Assembly: GCA_022376925.1 (NCBI GenBank)
Contig: JAIOJX010000030.1
Location: 174,339,298-174,403,297, forward strand
Length of the DNA: 64,000 bases
Direction of reading: 5' to 3'
From: Tragulus kanchil
Taxonomy: Eukaryota > Chordata > Mammalia > Artiodactyla > Tragulidae
The position numbers and the translations under genes were made by a program. The stretch's first letter is position 1, and every line of letters begins with the position of its first letter. The notes below the pieces were generated by a model that made no database searches, was not told where the DNA came from, and worked only from the letters and a program-made list of their open reading frames with translations. Shown here one piece after another: positions 1-10,318 of this stretch.

Positions 1-286
1 CCTGAAACAATTGACACTTCCATTCTTCTCTAGGTTCGAACAAACATGTACCCTGTGATAGTGGCTCAATTTTGAAATATTGGTATTAATTCATATCTTA
101 ATATAAGTAGGTTAATAAATGTGGAAGTAAAACTATATAATTAAGTAAATATAAATAAATATATACGTGCATACATGGATACACACACATATATATTTTG
201 TAGAGCCTAGAAACAATAATAGACCAGTAGCAATAAGACATAGAACTGAGATTTCTACCACAAAGTGTTTTCCAGGGATTCATGAA
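1..286. other. AT-rich sequence without a recognised gene
   Basis: No coding signal or named repeat is recognisable. A short AC/AT dinucleotide patch lies near 179-198. The 13-mer gaaacaattgaca at 4-16 recurs as the target-site duplication of the next SINE, which is discussed in the findings. Confidence 0.5.
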
Positions 287-597
287 GAAACAATTGACAG
301 GGCTTCCCCGGTGGTCCAGTGGGTTAAGAGTCCGCCTTGCAGTGCAAGGGGCACTGGTTTGATCCCTGTTCTGGGAAGATCCCAGGTGCCATGGAGCAGC
401 TAGACCTCTGTGTCCAACTACGAGACAGCACTCAGAAGTGCATGCGGCCAGAGCCGGTGCTCTGTAACAAGAGAGGCCACTGCAATGGGAGGCCCACACA
501 GGCCATAGAATACAAAAAGATCAATGAAAATAAATATAAATAAAAAAGGCCTGATGGGGAAAAAGAAAAAAAAAATTTTTAAAGGAAACAATTGACA
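287..597 (+). mobile_element. tRNA-Glu-type SINE (family A, short tail) with 13-bp TSD
   Basis: The head resembles tRNA-Glu: an A-box-like tggtccagtggg and a B-box-like ggtttgatccc, followed by a non-tRNA body ending in an AT-rich ggatgaaaataaa-like tail and an A-run. Perfect 13-bp direct repeats gaaacaattgaca flank it at 287-299 and 585-597, so the insertion is 300-584. It is non-autonomous, transcribed by RNA polymerase III and moved by L1 (family knowledge). Related copies in this window lie at 2953, 4045, 16751, 25778, 27010, 37991 and 41728. I do not assign a Repbase name. Confidence 0.9.
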
Positions 598-1281
598 CCA
601 AGGCCATCACCACAAAGGTAAAAGCATGGACATATGTTCAAAGGATAGAGAAGCCAGCTTGAAGAAACCCAGGCTACCTAATCAGGGAAAATTAGATACC
701 TAAAAATAACAGTAAAGAAACAAAAGATTTTATTACCACAGAGTACCAGTTTATAAATAAATAAGGGAGAAAAGATAAAGGAAGAAAGTTCTCATTATAC
801 AACAACCAATGTGATAACAGATTCAGGTAAGAACTGTCAGTGGATAAGCATCCACCGGGTCAAAACATGGGGTGGAAGAGGTTTCTGTGTATTATCACAA
901 GTCAACTAACACTTCACACAAGTTTACAATCACTACTACCAACCTCAACTCAGCTTATGTCCTGAGAGAATGAATGTGTCATCTGCGTTCTACCTCATTC
1001 AAAAGATACATTTTCAAAATATCAGAATAAAGAATTCACTCTCACACCTTCCTTAAAATTAATACCAAAATTAGTTCCCCAGCAGATCAAACAAGTCTAG
1101 ATAAAAACACATTGTTCCAGGAAATTTTACACAGCAGAAAAAAAGTAAAATATGTGGGTGACCGTTAATGAAAATTGATTGCACAAAATGATAATATATA
1201 TGCGGAATTCCAAAAACTGAATTACATGTCCTCAATAATCCAGAAGTTTCGAGTAGGAAAGCCTCAGAAAATGAGGAATTG
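598..1281. other. Unrecognised AT-rich sequence
   Basis: No coding region, RNA gene or confidently named repeat is seen. Because an old L1 fragment follows directly, part of this could be more of the same decayed L1, but I cannot align it by eye. Confidence 0.4.
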
Positions 1282-1547
1282 AGATGTGTCAGAGTATTTC
1301 CTCAAAGCACAGTGAAATTAAGCTAGAAATTGGTAAGAAAAATATAACTAGAAAATCTCCAACTGCTTGGCAATTAAGCAATATGCTTCTAAACAGCCCA
1401 TGGATTAAAGAAGAAATCAAAATGAAAATTGGAAATTTCTTTGTTTTACTGAATGACAATAAAATAGAGAAACATCAAGAATGCAGCTGACTAGAGCACA
1501 GAAGTAAATTAACAGCTTTCAATGCATATATTAGAATAGAAAAATGC
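1282..1547 (+). pseudogene. Ancient L1 ORF2 fragment
   Basis: The translation of 1284-1490 contains SEIKLEIGKK and MLLNSPWIKEEIKMKI, which follow the linker between endonuclease and reverse transcriptase of mammalian L1 ORF2 proteins; after a stop the next stretch reads like KLTAFNAYIR. It is much more diverged than the two L1-BT-like elements in this window, so it is an older L1 subfamily. It has neither catalytic domain. Confidence 0.75.
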
Positions 1548-1560
1548 CATCTCCCCGCCC

Positions 1561-1773
1561 CCAAATAATAGCCTAGTTAGTCGTTCAGTCATATCTGACT
1601 TTTTGCGACCCCATAGACTGTAGCCCGTCAGATTCCACTGTCCGTGGGATTCTCCAGGCAGGAATCCTGGAGTGGGTTGCTATGCCCTCCTCCAGGGGGT
1701 CTTGCCATCCCAGAGATCGAACGCAGGTCTCCCACATTTCAGGCGGACACTTTACCGTCTGAGCCAAATAATA
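1561..1773 (-). mobile_element. Bov-tA SINE, minus strand, 10-bp TSD
   Basis: Read on the plus strand it begins with the complement of the Bov-A tail (agtcgttcagtc, then gcgaccccatagactgtag) and ends with the complement of a tRNA-like head (ccgtctgagcca). Perfect direct repeats ccaaataata at 1561-1570 and 1764-1773 bound the insert 1571-1763. The Bov-A body is found only in ruminants, so this is one basis for the host assignment. Confidence 0.92.
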
Positions 1774-2952
1774 AGTCACGCTTTAACCTCAATTAGCTAG
1801 GTGGACAAAAATCACATGAAAAATATGCCACTGATAGTTTTCGTCCATTTCTGCTGCTACGACAAAATACGAAGGCTGCTGAGTTAACAACAACACAAAT
1901 TTCCTACTCACAGCTCTGGAGACTAGGCAGCCCACATCATGGTGCCTGCAGACTGGTGTCTGGAGAGAGGGTCTCAGTTCACAGCCAGCGGCCTTTTCAC
2001 TGTGTTCTCCCCTGGTGAAGAGACAAGAGGTAAGTGTACCAAATCTCCTCCCCAAGGCTCCTCCTTCCTGATACCATCACCTTGGGATTAGGATGTCAAT
2101 ATATACATTTGGGAGTACACAAACAGTCAGACACAGTAACTTATTTGCAAAGATGAAAGTTACCTTTACAATGGAAACGTTCGGCAGATAACAGCTGAAG
2201 GAAATGACAAAACCAGCATCACTGTTCACAGAACAAACTGATGCTGCAGGACCCCAACAGGATCAGAGAAACATGTACAACATCACCAATGTCAGCCCTT
2301 GCCAAAATGGTTGACTTGTATCTCAAAAGGAGAAAACAATTCCAGATGGTAGGAGATTCAACTATAAAGCTAGATTGGATTCTTGAAACTATCTAAGGCA
2401 TGAAAATAATTCTTTTACGTGAGTGGAATGTACTACATGAGGAGCAAAAACTTCTGTGGAAGACCAAGTAAGTAAATATTCTAGGCTTTGCCATACGATC
2501 TCTGTCATAGCTACTCAGTTTCGCCCTTATAGCCCTGAAAGTATTTATGGCCAATACATAAGCATATGCATGTGGTCATATCATTACAACTTTATTTATA
2601 GACATGGAAATTTGATTTTTAATAATTCACAGAGTATTATTTTTATTTGGATTTTTTTTTAACCATGTGAAAATTTTAAATCCATTCTTACCTTGCAGGT
2701 CATAAACAATCAAATAGTAAATCAGATCTGGACTATGGGCAATACTTTGCTAACCTTTAGTCTCTCTAATGCAGCCTGAAGAATCATGAAAATCAAATGG
2801 AATGTGCAAACCTTAAATGAGTCTTGATTTTTTTAAAAAGCAATGAAGTGTCTTTTTAAAACAACTGGGGAAATCTACATGTGGACAACACATAATACAC
2901 AAAATAAGTGTCTTATCAGTATTTGTTAACTTGAGTGTAAAAGTGATATTGT
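1774..2952. other. Unrecognised sequence; from 2078 inside duplication 1
   Basis: No gene or named element is visible. The short open frame at 2456-2662 is repeated unchanged at 3548-3754 only because it lies inside duplicated block 1; codon content and length give no support for a protein. Confidence 0.4.
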
Positions 2953-4261
2953 GGGGCTTCCCTGGATGTCCAGTGGGTAAAGAGTCCGCATTGCAGTGCA
3001 AAGGTCACTGGTCCGATCCCTGGCCCGGGAATATCCCACATGCTGTGGAGCAACTCCAAGGGTGTGTCCAATTATGAGCGCTCTGAAGCGTGGGCGCAGA
3101 GCCAGTGCTCTGCAATGAGAGAGGCCACTGCAATGGGAGGGCCAAACAGGTCAAATAAAAGATGGATGACACCTTGGGATTAGGATGTCAATATATACAT
3201 TTGGGAGTACACAAACAGTCAGACACAGTAACTTATTTGCAAAGATGAAAGTTACCTTTACAATGGAAACGTTCGGCAGATAACAGCTGAAGGAAATGAC
3301 AAAACCAGCATCACTGTTCACAGAACAAACTGATGCTGCAGGACCCCAACAGGATCAGAGAAACATGTACAACATCACCAATGTCAGCCCTTGCCAAAAT
3401 GGTTGACTTGTATCTCAAAAGGAGAAAACAATTCCAGATGGTAGGAGATTCAACTATAAAGCTAGATTGGATTCTTGAAACTATCTAAGGCATGAAAATA
3501 ATTCTTTTACGTGAGTGGAATGTACTACATGAGGAGCAAAAACTTCTGTGGAAGACCAAGTAAGTAAATATTCTAGGCTTTGCCATACGATCTCTGTCAT
3601 AGCTACTCAGTTTCGCCCTTATAGCCCTGAAAGTATTTATGGCCAATACATAAGCATATGCATGTGGTCATATCATTACAACTTTATTTATAGACATGGA
3701 AATTTGATTTTTAATAATTCACAGAGTATTATTTTTATTTGGATTTTTTTTTAACCATGTGAAAATTTTAAATCCATTCTTACCTTGCAGGTCATAAACA
3801 ATCAAATAGTAAATCAGATCTGGACTATGGGCAATACTTTGCTAACCTTTAGTCTCTCTAATGCAGCCTGAAGAATCATGAAAATCAAATGGAATGTGCA
3901 AACCTTAAATGAGTCTTGATTTTTTTAAAAAGCAATGAAGTGTCTTTTTAAAACAACTGGGGAAATCTACATGTGGACAACACATAATACACAAAATAAG
4001 TGTCTTATCAGTATTTGTTAACTTGAGTGTAAAAGTGATATTGTGGGGCTTCCCTGGATGTCCAGTGGGTAAAGAGTCCGCATTGCAGTGCAAAGGTCAC
4101 TGGTCCGATCCCTGGCCCGGGGAATATCCCACATGCTGTGGAGCAACTCCAAGGGTGTGTCCAATTATGAGCGCTCTGAAGCGCGTGGGCCCAGAGCCAG
4201 TGCTCTGCAATGAGAGAGGCCACTGCAATGGGAGGGCCACACAGGTCAAATAAAAGATGGA
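2078..4261. repeat. Tandem block 1: 2078-3169 repeated at 3170-4261
   Basis: Direct repeat with offset 1,092. It contains unrecognised DNA plus most of one SINE. Differences cluster in the last ~150 bases of the first copy: a missing g in cggga/cgggga, gcgtgggcgcag against gcgcgtgggcccag, and ccaaacagg against ccacacagg. The second copy gives the more sensible SINE sequence. This fits a low-quality piece end followed by the overlapping start of the next piece. Confidence 0.95.
2953..3169 (+). mobile_element. SINE family A, copy cut off by join 1
   Basis: Same element as at 4045 but interrupted at 3169, where the sequence jumps back to the start of duplicated block 1. It is the error-rich version of the pair. 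Confidence 0.85.
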
Positions 4262-4316
4262 TGAAAATAAATATAAAAATAAAAGAGGCATGATGGCAAA
4301 AAAAAATGCTAAAAAA
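4045..4316 (+). mobile_element. SINE family A, complete copy
   Basis: tRNA-Glu-like head (ccagtgggtaaagagtccgc; ggtccgatccc), body ending gatggatgaaaataaat, then gaggcatgatgg and an A-rich tail. The flanks aaaagtgatattgtg (before) and aaaagatgttgtg (after) look like a diverged target-site duplication. Confidence 0.85.
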
Positions 4317-4389
4317 AGAAAAGATGTTGTGAATATCCTTTTTCCAACTAAGTACCTGTTACCAATTTAAGAACAAAGTGACCTGGAGG

Positions 4390-4578
4390 ACTCCCCTGGT
4401 GGTCCAGTGGCTAAGACTCTATGTTCCCAATGCAGGAAACCCTGGTTGGGTCCTTTTTCAGGGAACTAGATCCAACAGGCTGCAACTAAGAGTTCACAAA
4501 CCAGAGCTGAAGATTCTGGGTGCCACAACTAAGACCTGGTGCAGCTAAATAATTTCTTTTTAAAAAAAGAAAAAAAAA
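4390..4578 (+). mobile_element. CHR-type tRNA SINE, degenerate
   Basis: Starts with ctcccctggtggtccagtgg and continues with features of CHR-type artiodactyl SINEs (caatgcagg, cagggaactagatcc, ctgcaactaag, gccacaactaag) to an A-rich end. Truncated and more diverged than the family A copies. Confidence 0.75.
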
Positions 4579-4648
4579 GAGTGATATGATGTTTATCACT
4601 TACTTTCTAATGAACTAGGGAAATAAAAAAGGTAAAATAAGTGTGTAT

Positions 4649-4864
4649 GGAGCTTCCTAGGTGGCGCTAGTGGTAAAGACCCTGCCTACCAATGCAGGAG
4701 ACACAAGAAATGCAGGTTCGATTCCTGGGCTGGGAAGATTCCTCTGGGAGGAGGGCATGGAAATCCACTCCAGTATTCTTGCCTGGAGAATCCCATGGAC
4801 AAAGGAGTCTGGCAGGCTCTAGTCTATGGGGCACCAAAAGTCAGACATGACAGGGACTTAGCAT
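4649..4864 (+). mobile_element. Bov-tA SINE, plus strand
   Basis: tRNA-like head (ggtggcgctagtggtaaaga, gcaggttcgattcctgg) joined to the Bov-A body (cactccagtattcttgcctg, gagaatcccatggac, gtcagacatgac). No clear target-site duplication. Confidence 0.92.
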
Positions 4865-5281
4865 ACATATATGCAAGAGAGATGATGGAAGGCAACTGGG
4901 AATGGAGATGAAATAAATAAGGCAAAGTATTAATAATTGATACCTTTGGGTATATGGAAGGGTGTTTATTGTGCTATTATTTTGAAATGACTGTGGGTTT
5001 GAAATATTCAAAATAAAAAAGTAGGGAAAGTAAAATTAAGATATATCCAGATTTCACTCCAGAATTCCAGATCAGCTGGTCCCTTATGAGACCACAGGCA
5101 ACAAGGTTTTCAACAGCTTCTAGTATGCAGCATGGGCTGAGAACTACTAACATGGGAGAAAGAAAAGATCTCTTAAGGTCAGAGAGATTCAAAGTTTTCT
5201 CTATCATTCACCTTCTGCAACTTCTTTCGAGTTATTTATTCCATGAAGCCTTAGTTTCCAGGTCTATTAAAAAAAAAAAAA
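4865..5281. other. Left flank of L1 element 1, unrecognised
   Basis: No gene visible. It ends in a 13-base A-run (5269-5281) directly before the GC-rich L1 start. If L1 target-primed into this A-run, its target-site duplication would be hidden in homopolymer, which may be why I see none. Confidence 0.4.
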
Positions 5282-7411
5282 GGAGCCGCCGGAACCCGCC
5301 CGCCGCGAGGAGCCGCCGGAACCCGCGAGGAGCCGCCGGAACCCGCCAGGAGCCGCGGACGCCGCGAGGAGCCGCGAGGCGGGTAAGTTCAGCCACTCCA
5401 ACTGGAGGGCTTGCTGAACGGAGAGAGGAAGTCGTCCACGGGTTGCTGACCAGGGACCGGGCACGAGTTGGACGGGAAAGCTCGCGTCCGCCTTTGGTAC
5501 TTAGACACATAACCGGCAGTGGTGGAGGAGCCCGCGCTCCCCTAGAGCTGCAGCAGCAGCGGAGGAAGCCGGGGAAAGAGCAGGAATTGGAGACTACAGG
5601 CGGGCGCGCGGTAGAGCCAGGGCGCCCCCCTCCAACACGGGACTGCGCGCGCCGCGGCCTCCGCCCGACTGACTGGGATCAGCCCACCGTCCCAGCCAGC
5701 ACCCAGTATGGCAGCAAAGCCCTCATTTTGCTGAACACAAAAACAGAAACCACAGCAACTGGCACTGTAAGGGAAAGACCACGCCATCAAGACACCACCA
5801 TCAAGAGCAGATTGGTTTCCAACAGGCAGATATGAAGATAAAAACCAAGGACAGTACTTAACTTTTTTTTTTTTTTTCTTTTCTTTTTTCATTTTTTTCT
5901 GCTTGTTTGTGGTGGACTATTTTGCTTATTCAATTGATTGGTTTGGGGTTTATTAGTTTCTTTGTTTATTGGGGGTTTTTTATGTTTGTTTGGGGTTTTT
6001 TTTGTAGTTTTCATTTGTTTGATTTATTCTACGTGTTTTTTCTTTGTTTTTCGGTGTCATTAATTTTTTTTTTTTTTGCTCTTTTTAATTTTTAACCTTT
6101 TGACTTTTATTATATTTTTTTAACTTTAATTTTAATTCTTGAAAACCTCTAATTCTCTTTTCTCTTTCCTCTTTCCCACTGCTTTCTTTCTCTATGTTCT
6201 AAATGTAAAACATCTTCCTAGCTATCAATATCCTCTAGATAAATAGCTGGTCCCTTATGAGACCACAGGCAACAAGGTTTTCAACAGCTTCTAGTATGCA
6301 GCATGGGCTGAGAACTACTAACATGGGAGAAAGAAAAGATCTCTTAAGGTCAGAGAGATTCAAAGTTTTCTCTATCATTCACCTTCTGCAACTTCTTTCG
6401 AGTTATTTATTCCATGAAGCCTTAGTTTCCAGGTCTATTAAAAAAAAAAAAAGGAGCCGCCGGAACCCGCCCGCCGCGAGGAGCCGCCGGAACCCGCGAG
6501 GAGCCGCCGGAACCCGCCAGGAGCCGCGGACGCCGCGAGGAGCCGCGAGGCGGGTAAGTTCAGCCACTCCAACTGGAGGGCTTGCTGAACGGAGAGAGGA
6601 AGTCGTCCACGGGTTGCTGACCAGGGACCGGGCACGAGTTGGACGGGAAAGCTCGCGTCCGCCTTTGGTACTTAGACACATAACCGGCAGTGGTGGAGGA
6701 GCCCGCGCTCCCCTAGAGCTGCAGCAGCAGCGGAGGAAGCCGGGGAAAGAGCAGGAATTGGAGACTACAGGCGGGCGCGCGGTAGAGCCAGGGCGCCCCC
6801 CTCCAACACGGGACTGCGCGCGCCGCGGCCTCCGCCCGACTGACTGGGATCAGCCCACCGTCCCAGCCAGCACCCAGTATGGCAGCAAAGCCCTCATTTT
6901 GCTGAACACAAAAACAGAAACCACAGCAACTGGCACTGTAAGGGAAAGACCACGCCATCAAGACACCACCATCAAGAGCAGATTGGTTTCCAACAGGCAG
7001 ATATGAAGATAAAAACCAAGGACAGTACTTAACTTTTTTTTTTTCTTTTCTTTTTTCATTTTTTTCTGCTTGTTTGTGGTGGACTATTTTGCTTATTCAA
7101 TTGATTGGTTTGGGGTTTATTAGTTTCTTTGTTTATTGGGGGTTTTTTATGTTTGTTTGGGGTTTTTTTTGTAGTTTTCATTTGTTTGATTTATTCTACG
7201 TGTTTTTTCTTTGTTTTTCGGTGTCATTAATTTTTTTTTTTTTTGCTCTTTTTAATTTTTAACCTTTTGACTTTTATTATATTTTTTTAACTTTAATTTT
7301 AATTCTTGAAAACCTCTAATTCTCTTTTCTCTTTCCTCTTTCCCACTGCTTTCTTTCTCTATGTTCTAAATGTAAAACATCTTCCTAGCTATCAATATCC
7401 TCTAGATAAAT
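5074..7411. repeat. Tandem block 2: 5074-6244 repeated at 6245-7411
   Basis: Offset 1,171. It carries ~210 bp of left flank plus the first ~960 bp of L1 element 1, so the L1 start appears twice. The main difference is a T-run of 15 in the first copy against 11 in the second (after gtacttaac). Seen naively this looks like two L1 5' ends in tandem. Confidence 0.95.
5282..5391 (+). promoter_or_regulatory. L1 element 1 GC-rich 5'UTR with short tandem units
   Basis: CpG-dense start built of repeats of ggagccgccggaacccgc, with variants joined by gagg or cagg. By analogy with other L1s this is the internal RNA polymerase II promoter and a target for CpG methylation (inference). A second copy lies at 6453-6562 inside block 2. 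The start of L1 element 2 (from 41991) has a shorter, decayed form. Confidence 0.7.
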
Positions 7412-8156
7412 TATTTCCTATCTTTCTGTCTGCACTATTCACTTCCAAATGCACTAAACAGTACACACACTAATCTTTGCTACCTAATCCTATAAAATAC
7501 TTCCAAGACAAATCTTTTCCTTTTTATTACCTATAGACTCTCCTCCTTGTCACCCCGAGCACATGTCCTAATTTAAAATTGCTTTCATTGTAATTATCCA
7601 AGCCAGGACCTTGTGCTAGATCTATTATTCAGGCACTATTTTAATTAATTCAAAGCTTAACGGGCAAGTATCATCTGTGATTGCATGAGTTGCTAGAAAG
7701 ATTTCCTGCGCCTTATCTCTGTAAAACTGGTCAGTTGTGGGGATTGCTGTATATGTATGTATATCTTATGATTATATTAGAAAATATCTGCATGCTTTTA
7801 TGACTGTCACCCATCAGGGATGCACCTCTTGTTCCTCAGATGCTAGTGTGTGAACTAGTATCACAGAACACCATAGCAAACCAGACATAGAGCCTACACT
7901 CCCTGACCAATCATCAAACCAAGGATCCTCGAAGCGGAAGCCAGGATTCCAAGACACCACACTGATTATCAAAGAACATACAACACTACAGATTATTCAC
8001 CTGTAAACAAGGTCTATCACCACCCAAGACACAAACCACTGAACCCTTCTACAAGGACAAAAACCCAAAGGAAGGGAGAATTCAACCAAGAAACCTGGTG
8101 GGAAAAGGAACTCCATACACACAGACACACACAAAGAAACAAAAATTAACCTAATA
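5392..8156 (+). other. L1 element 1 5'UTR (partly duplicated)
   Basis: Non-coding leader: a moderately GC-rich part, then a long T/G-rich part (about 5860-6125, again 7035-7290) and an A/C-rich part before ORF1. The open frame at 5086-5835, repeated at 6257-7006, starts in the flank and runs through the CpG-rich leader; I regard it as chance. Parts at 7355-8156 return at 8570-9368 through block 3. Confidence 0.75.
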
Positions 8157-9770
8157 ATGAAACGTCAGAGAAACACTGTACAAATGAAGGACCAAGCTAG
8201 AGAAACACCACTTCAAATGACAGAGGAGGAGATAGACAAGCTATCTGAAAGAGAATTCAGAAAAACTATACTAATGAGGATGCAAAACACCGAAAACAGA
8301 ATATTAGAGGAAATTAGTGCATTGAGAAAAGACATGCAGGAAATGAAAAATAAGCAAATAGAGACCACCAATTCAATTGCTGAACTCAAAAATACTATAG
8401 AAGGTCTCAACAGTAGAGTATCAGAGGCTGAAGAACGGATAAGTGAGCTGGAAGACAGAATGGTGGAAATAAGTGCTGAAGAACAGAACAAAGCCCAAAG
8501 AATTAAAAGAACTGAGGATAGCCTCAGAGACCTATGGGACAATATTAAACGCACCAACAAAATTTGGCGTTCTCTATGTTCTAAATGTAAAACATCTTCC
8601 TAGCTATCAATATCCTCTAGATAAATTATTTCCTATCTTTCTGTCTGCACTATTCACTTCCAAATGCACTAAACAGTACACACACTAATCTTTGCTACCT
8701 AATCCTATAAAATACTTCCAAGACAAATCTTTTCCTTTTATTACTTATAGACTCTCCTCCTTGTCACCCGAGCACATGTCCTAATTTAAAATTGCTTTCA
8801 TTGTAATTATCCAAGCCAGGACCTTGTGCTAGATCTATTATTCAGGCACTATTTTAATTAATTCAAAGCTTAACGGGCAAGTATCATCTGTGATTGCATG
8901 AGTTGCTAGAAAGATTTCCTCGCCTTATCTCTGTAAAACTGGTCAGTTGTGGGGATTGCTGTATATGTATGTATATCTTATGATTATATTAGAAAATATC
9001 TGCATGCTTTTATGACTGTCACCCATCAGGGATGCACCTCTTGTTCCTCAGATGCTAGTGTGTGAACTAGTATCACAGAACACCATAGCAAACCAGACAT
9101 AGAGCCTACACTCCCTGACCAATCATCAAACCAAGGATCCTCGAAGCGGAAGCCAGGATTCCAAGACACCACACTGATTATCAAAGAACATACAACACTA
9201 CAGATTATTCACCTGTAAACAAGGTCTATCACCACCCAAGACACAAACCACTGAACCCTTCTACAAGGACAAAAACCCAAAGGAAGGGAGAATTCAACCA
9301 AGAAACCTGGTGGGAAAAGGAACTCCATACACACAGACACACACAAAGAAACAAAAATTAACCTAATAATGAAACGTCAGAGAAACACTGTACAAATGAA
9401 GGACCAAGCTAGAGAAACACCACTTCAAATGACAGAGGAGGAGATAGACAAGCTATCTGAAAGAGAATTCAGAAAAACTATACTAATGAGGATGCAAAAC
9501 ACCGAAAACAGAATATTAGAGGAAATTAGTGCATTGAGAAAAGACATGCAGGAAATGAAAAATAAGCAAATAGAGACCACCAATTCAATTGCTGAACTCA
9601 AAAATACTATAGAAGGTCTCAACAGTAGAGTATCAGAGGCTGAAGAACGGATAAGTGAGCTGGAAGACAGAATGGTGGAAATAAGTGCTGAAGAACAGAA
9701 CAAAGCCCAAAGAATTAAAAGAACTGAGGATAGCCTCAGAGACCTATGGGACAATATTAAACGCACCAAC
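7355..9770. repeat. Tandem block 3: 7355-8569 repeated at 8570-9770
   Basis: Offset 1,215 falling to 1,212 because three single bases are missing near the start of the second copy (ctttttattacc/cttttattact, caccccgag/cacccgag, cctgcgcc/cctcgcc). Bases 8559-8569 (aaaatttggcg) fit neither copy but look like a garbled reading of the following ttagaattataggag. The segment 7355-7411 is also the end of block 2 and so occurs three times. Confidence 0.95.
8157..8558 (+). pseudogene. L1 element 1 ORF1, first copy, cut off by join 3
   Basis: Encodes the N-terminal ~134 residues of ORF1 protein (coiled-coil part, identical to the copy at 9369) and is then interrupted by filler and the restart of block 3. 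The C-terminal tail of the open frame to 8603 is join-derived and not part of any L1 protein. Confidence 0.9.
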
Positions 9771-10260
9771 ATTAGAATTATAGGAGTTCCAGAAGAAGAA
9801 GAAGAGAAGAAAGACTATGAAAAAATTCTTGAAGAGGTTATAGTTGAAAACTTCCCCAGTATGGGAAAGGAGATAGTCAGCCAAGTCCAGGAAGCACAAA
9901 GAGTTCCATACAGGAGAAACCCCAGAAGAAACACACCAAGGCACATACTAGTCAAACTAATGCAGACTAAATATAAAGACAGATTACTAAAAGCAGCTAG
10001 GAGCAAACAACAAATAACATATAAAGGAAACCCCATACGTTAACTGCGGATCTCTCAACAGAAACCCTACAGGCCAGAAGAGAATGGCAAGATACATTTA
10101 AACGGCTAAAAGAGAATAACCTGCAACCACGAATTCTCTACCCAGCAAGAATCCCATTCAGAATTGATGGTGAAGTCAAAAGCTTCACAGACAAGCAAAA
10201 ACTAAAAGAATTCTGTACCACAAAACCAGCCCTACAACAAGTGTTAAAGGGCCTGTTATA
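9369..10260 (+). pseudogene. L1 element 1 ORF1 (RNA-binding chaperone), frameshifted
   Basis: ORF1 protein is the trimeric nucleic-acid chaperone of the L1 particle. The open frame 9369-10043 gives 224 residues: basic N-terminus, long heptad-rich coiled coil at about 25-128 (ELKNTIEGLNSRVSEAEER region), RRM start NIRIIGVPEEEE at about 134, and the first part of the C-terminal domain ending YKGNPIR. It stops early because a T is missing in acgttaac; element 2 has acgtttaac. The remaining C-terminal codons continue in another frame to about 10260. The start ATG follows an A/C-rich leader and aligns with element 2. Confidence 0.93.
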
Positions 10261-10318
10261 GCCAACAAATACAAGAGTAGGAGAAGCCTTACAAATCAAA
10301 CCCCAAATTTCTAAGAAG

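Noticed and set aside
5086..7006. Two identical 249-residue arginine/proline-rich open frames (5086-5835 and 6257-7006) as a duplicated gene
   Set aside because: They run from flank into the CpG-rich L1 5'UTR, the duplication is tandem block 2, and the composition is simply that of the GC-rich repeat.
5282..7411. Two L1 elements inserted head to tail
   Set aside because: The repeated unit includes 208 bp of non-L1 left flank, so the repeat is a block copy, not a second insertion.
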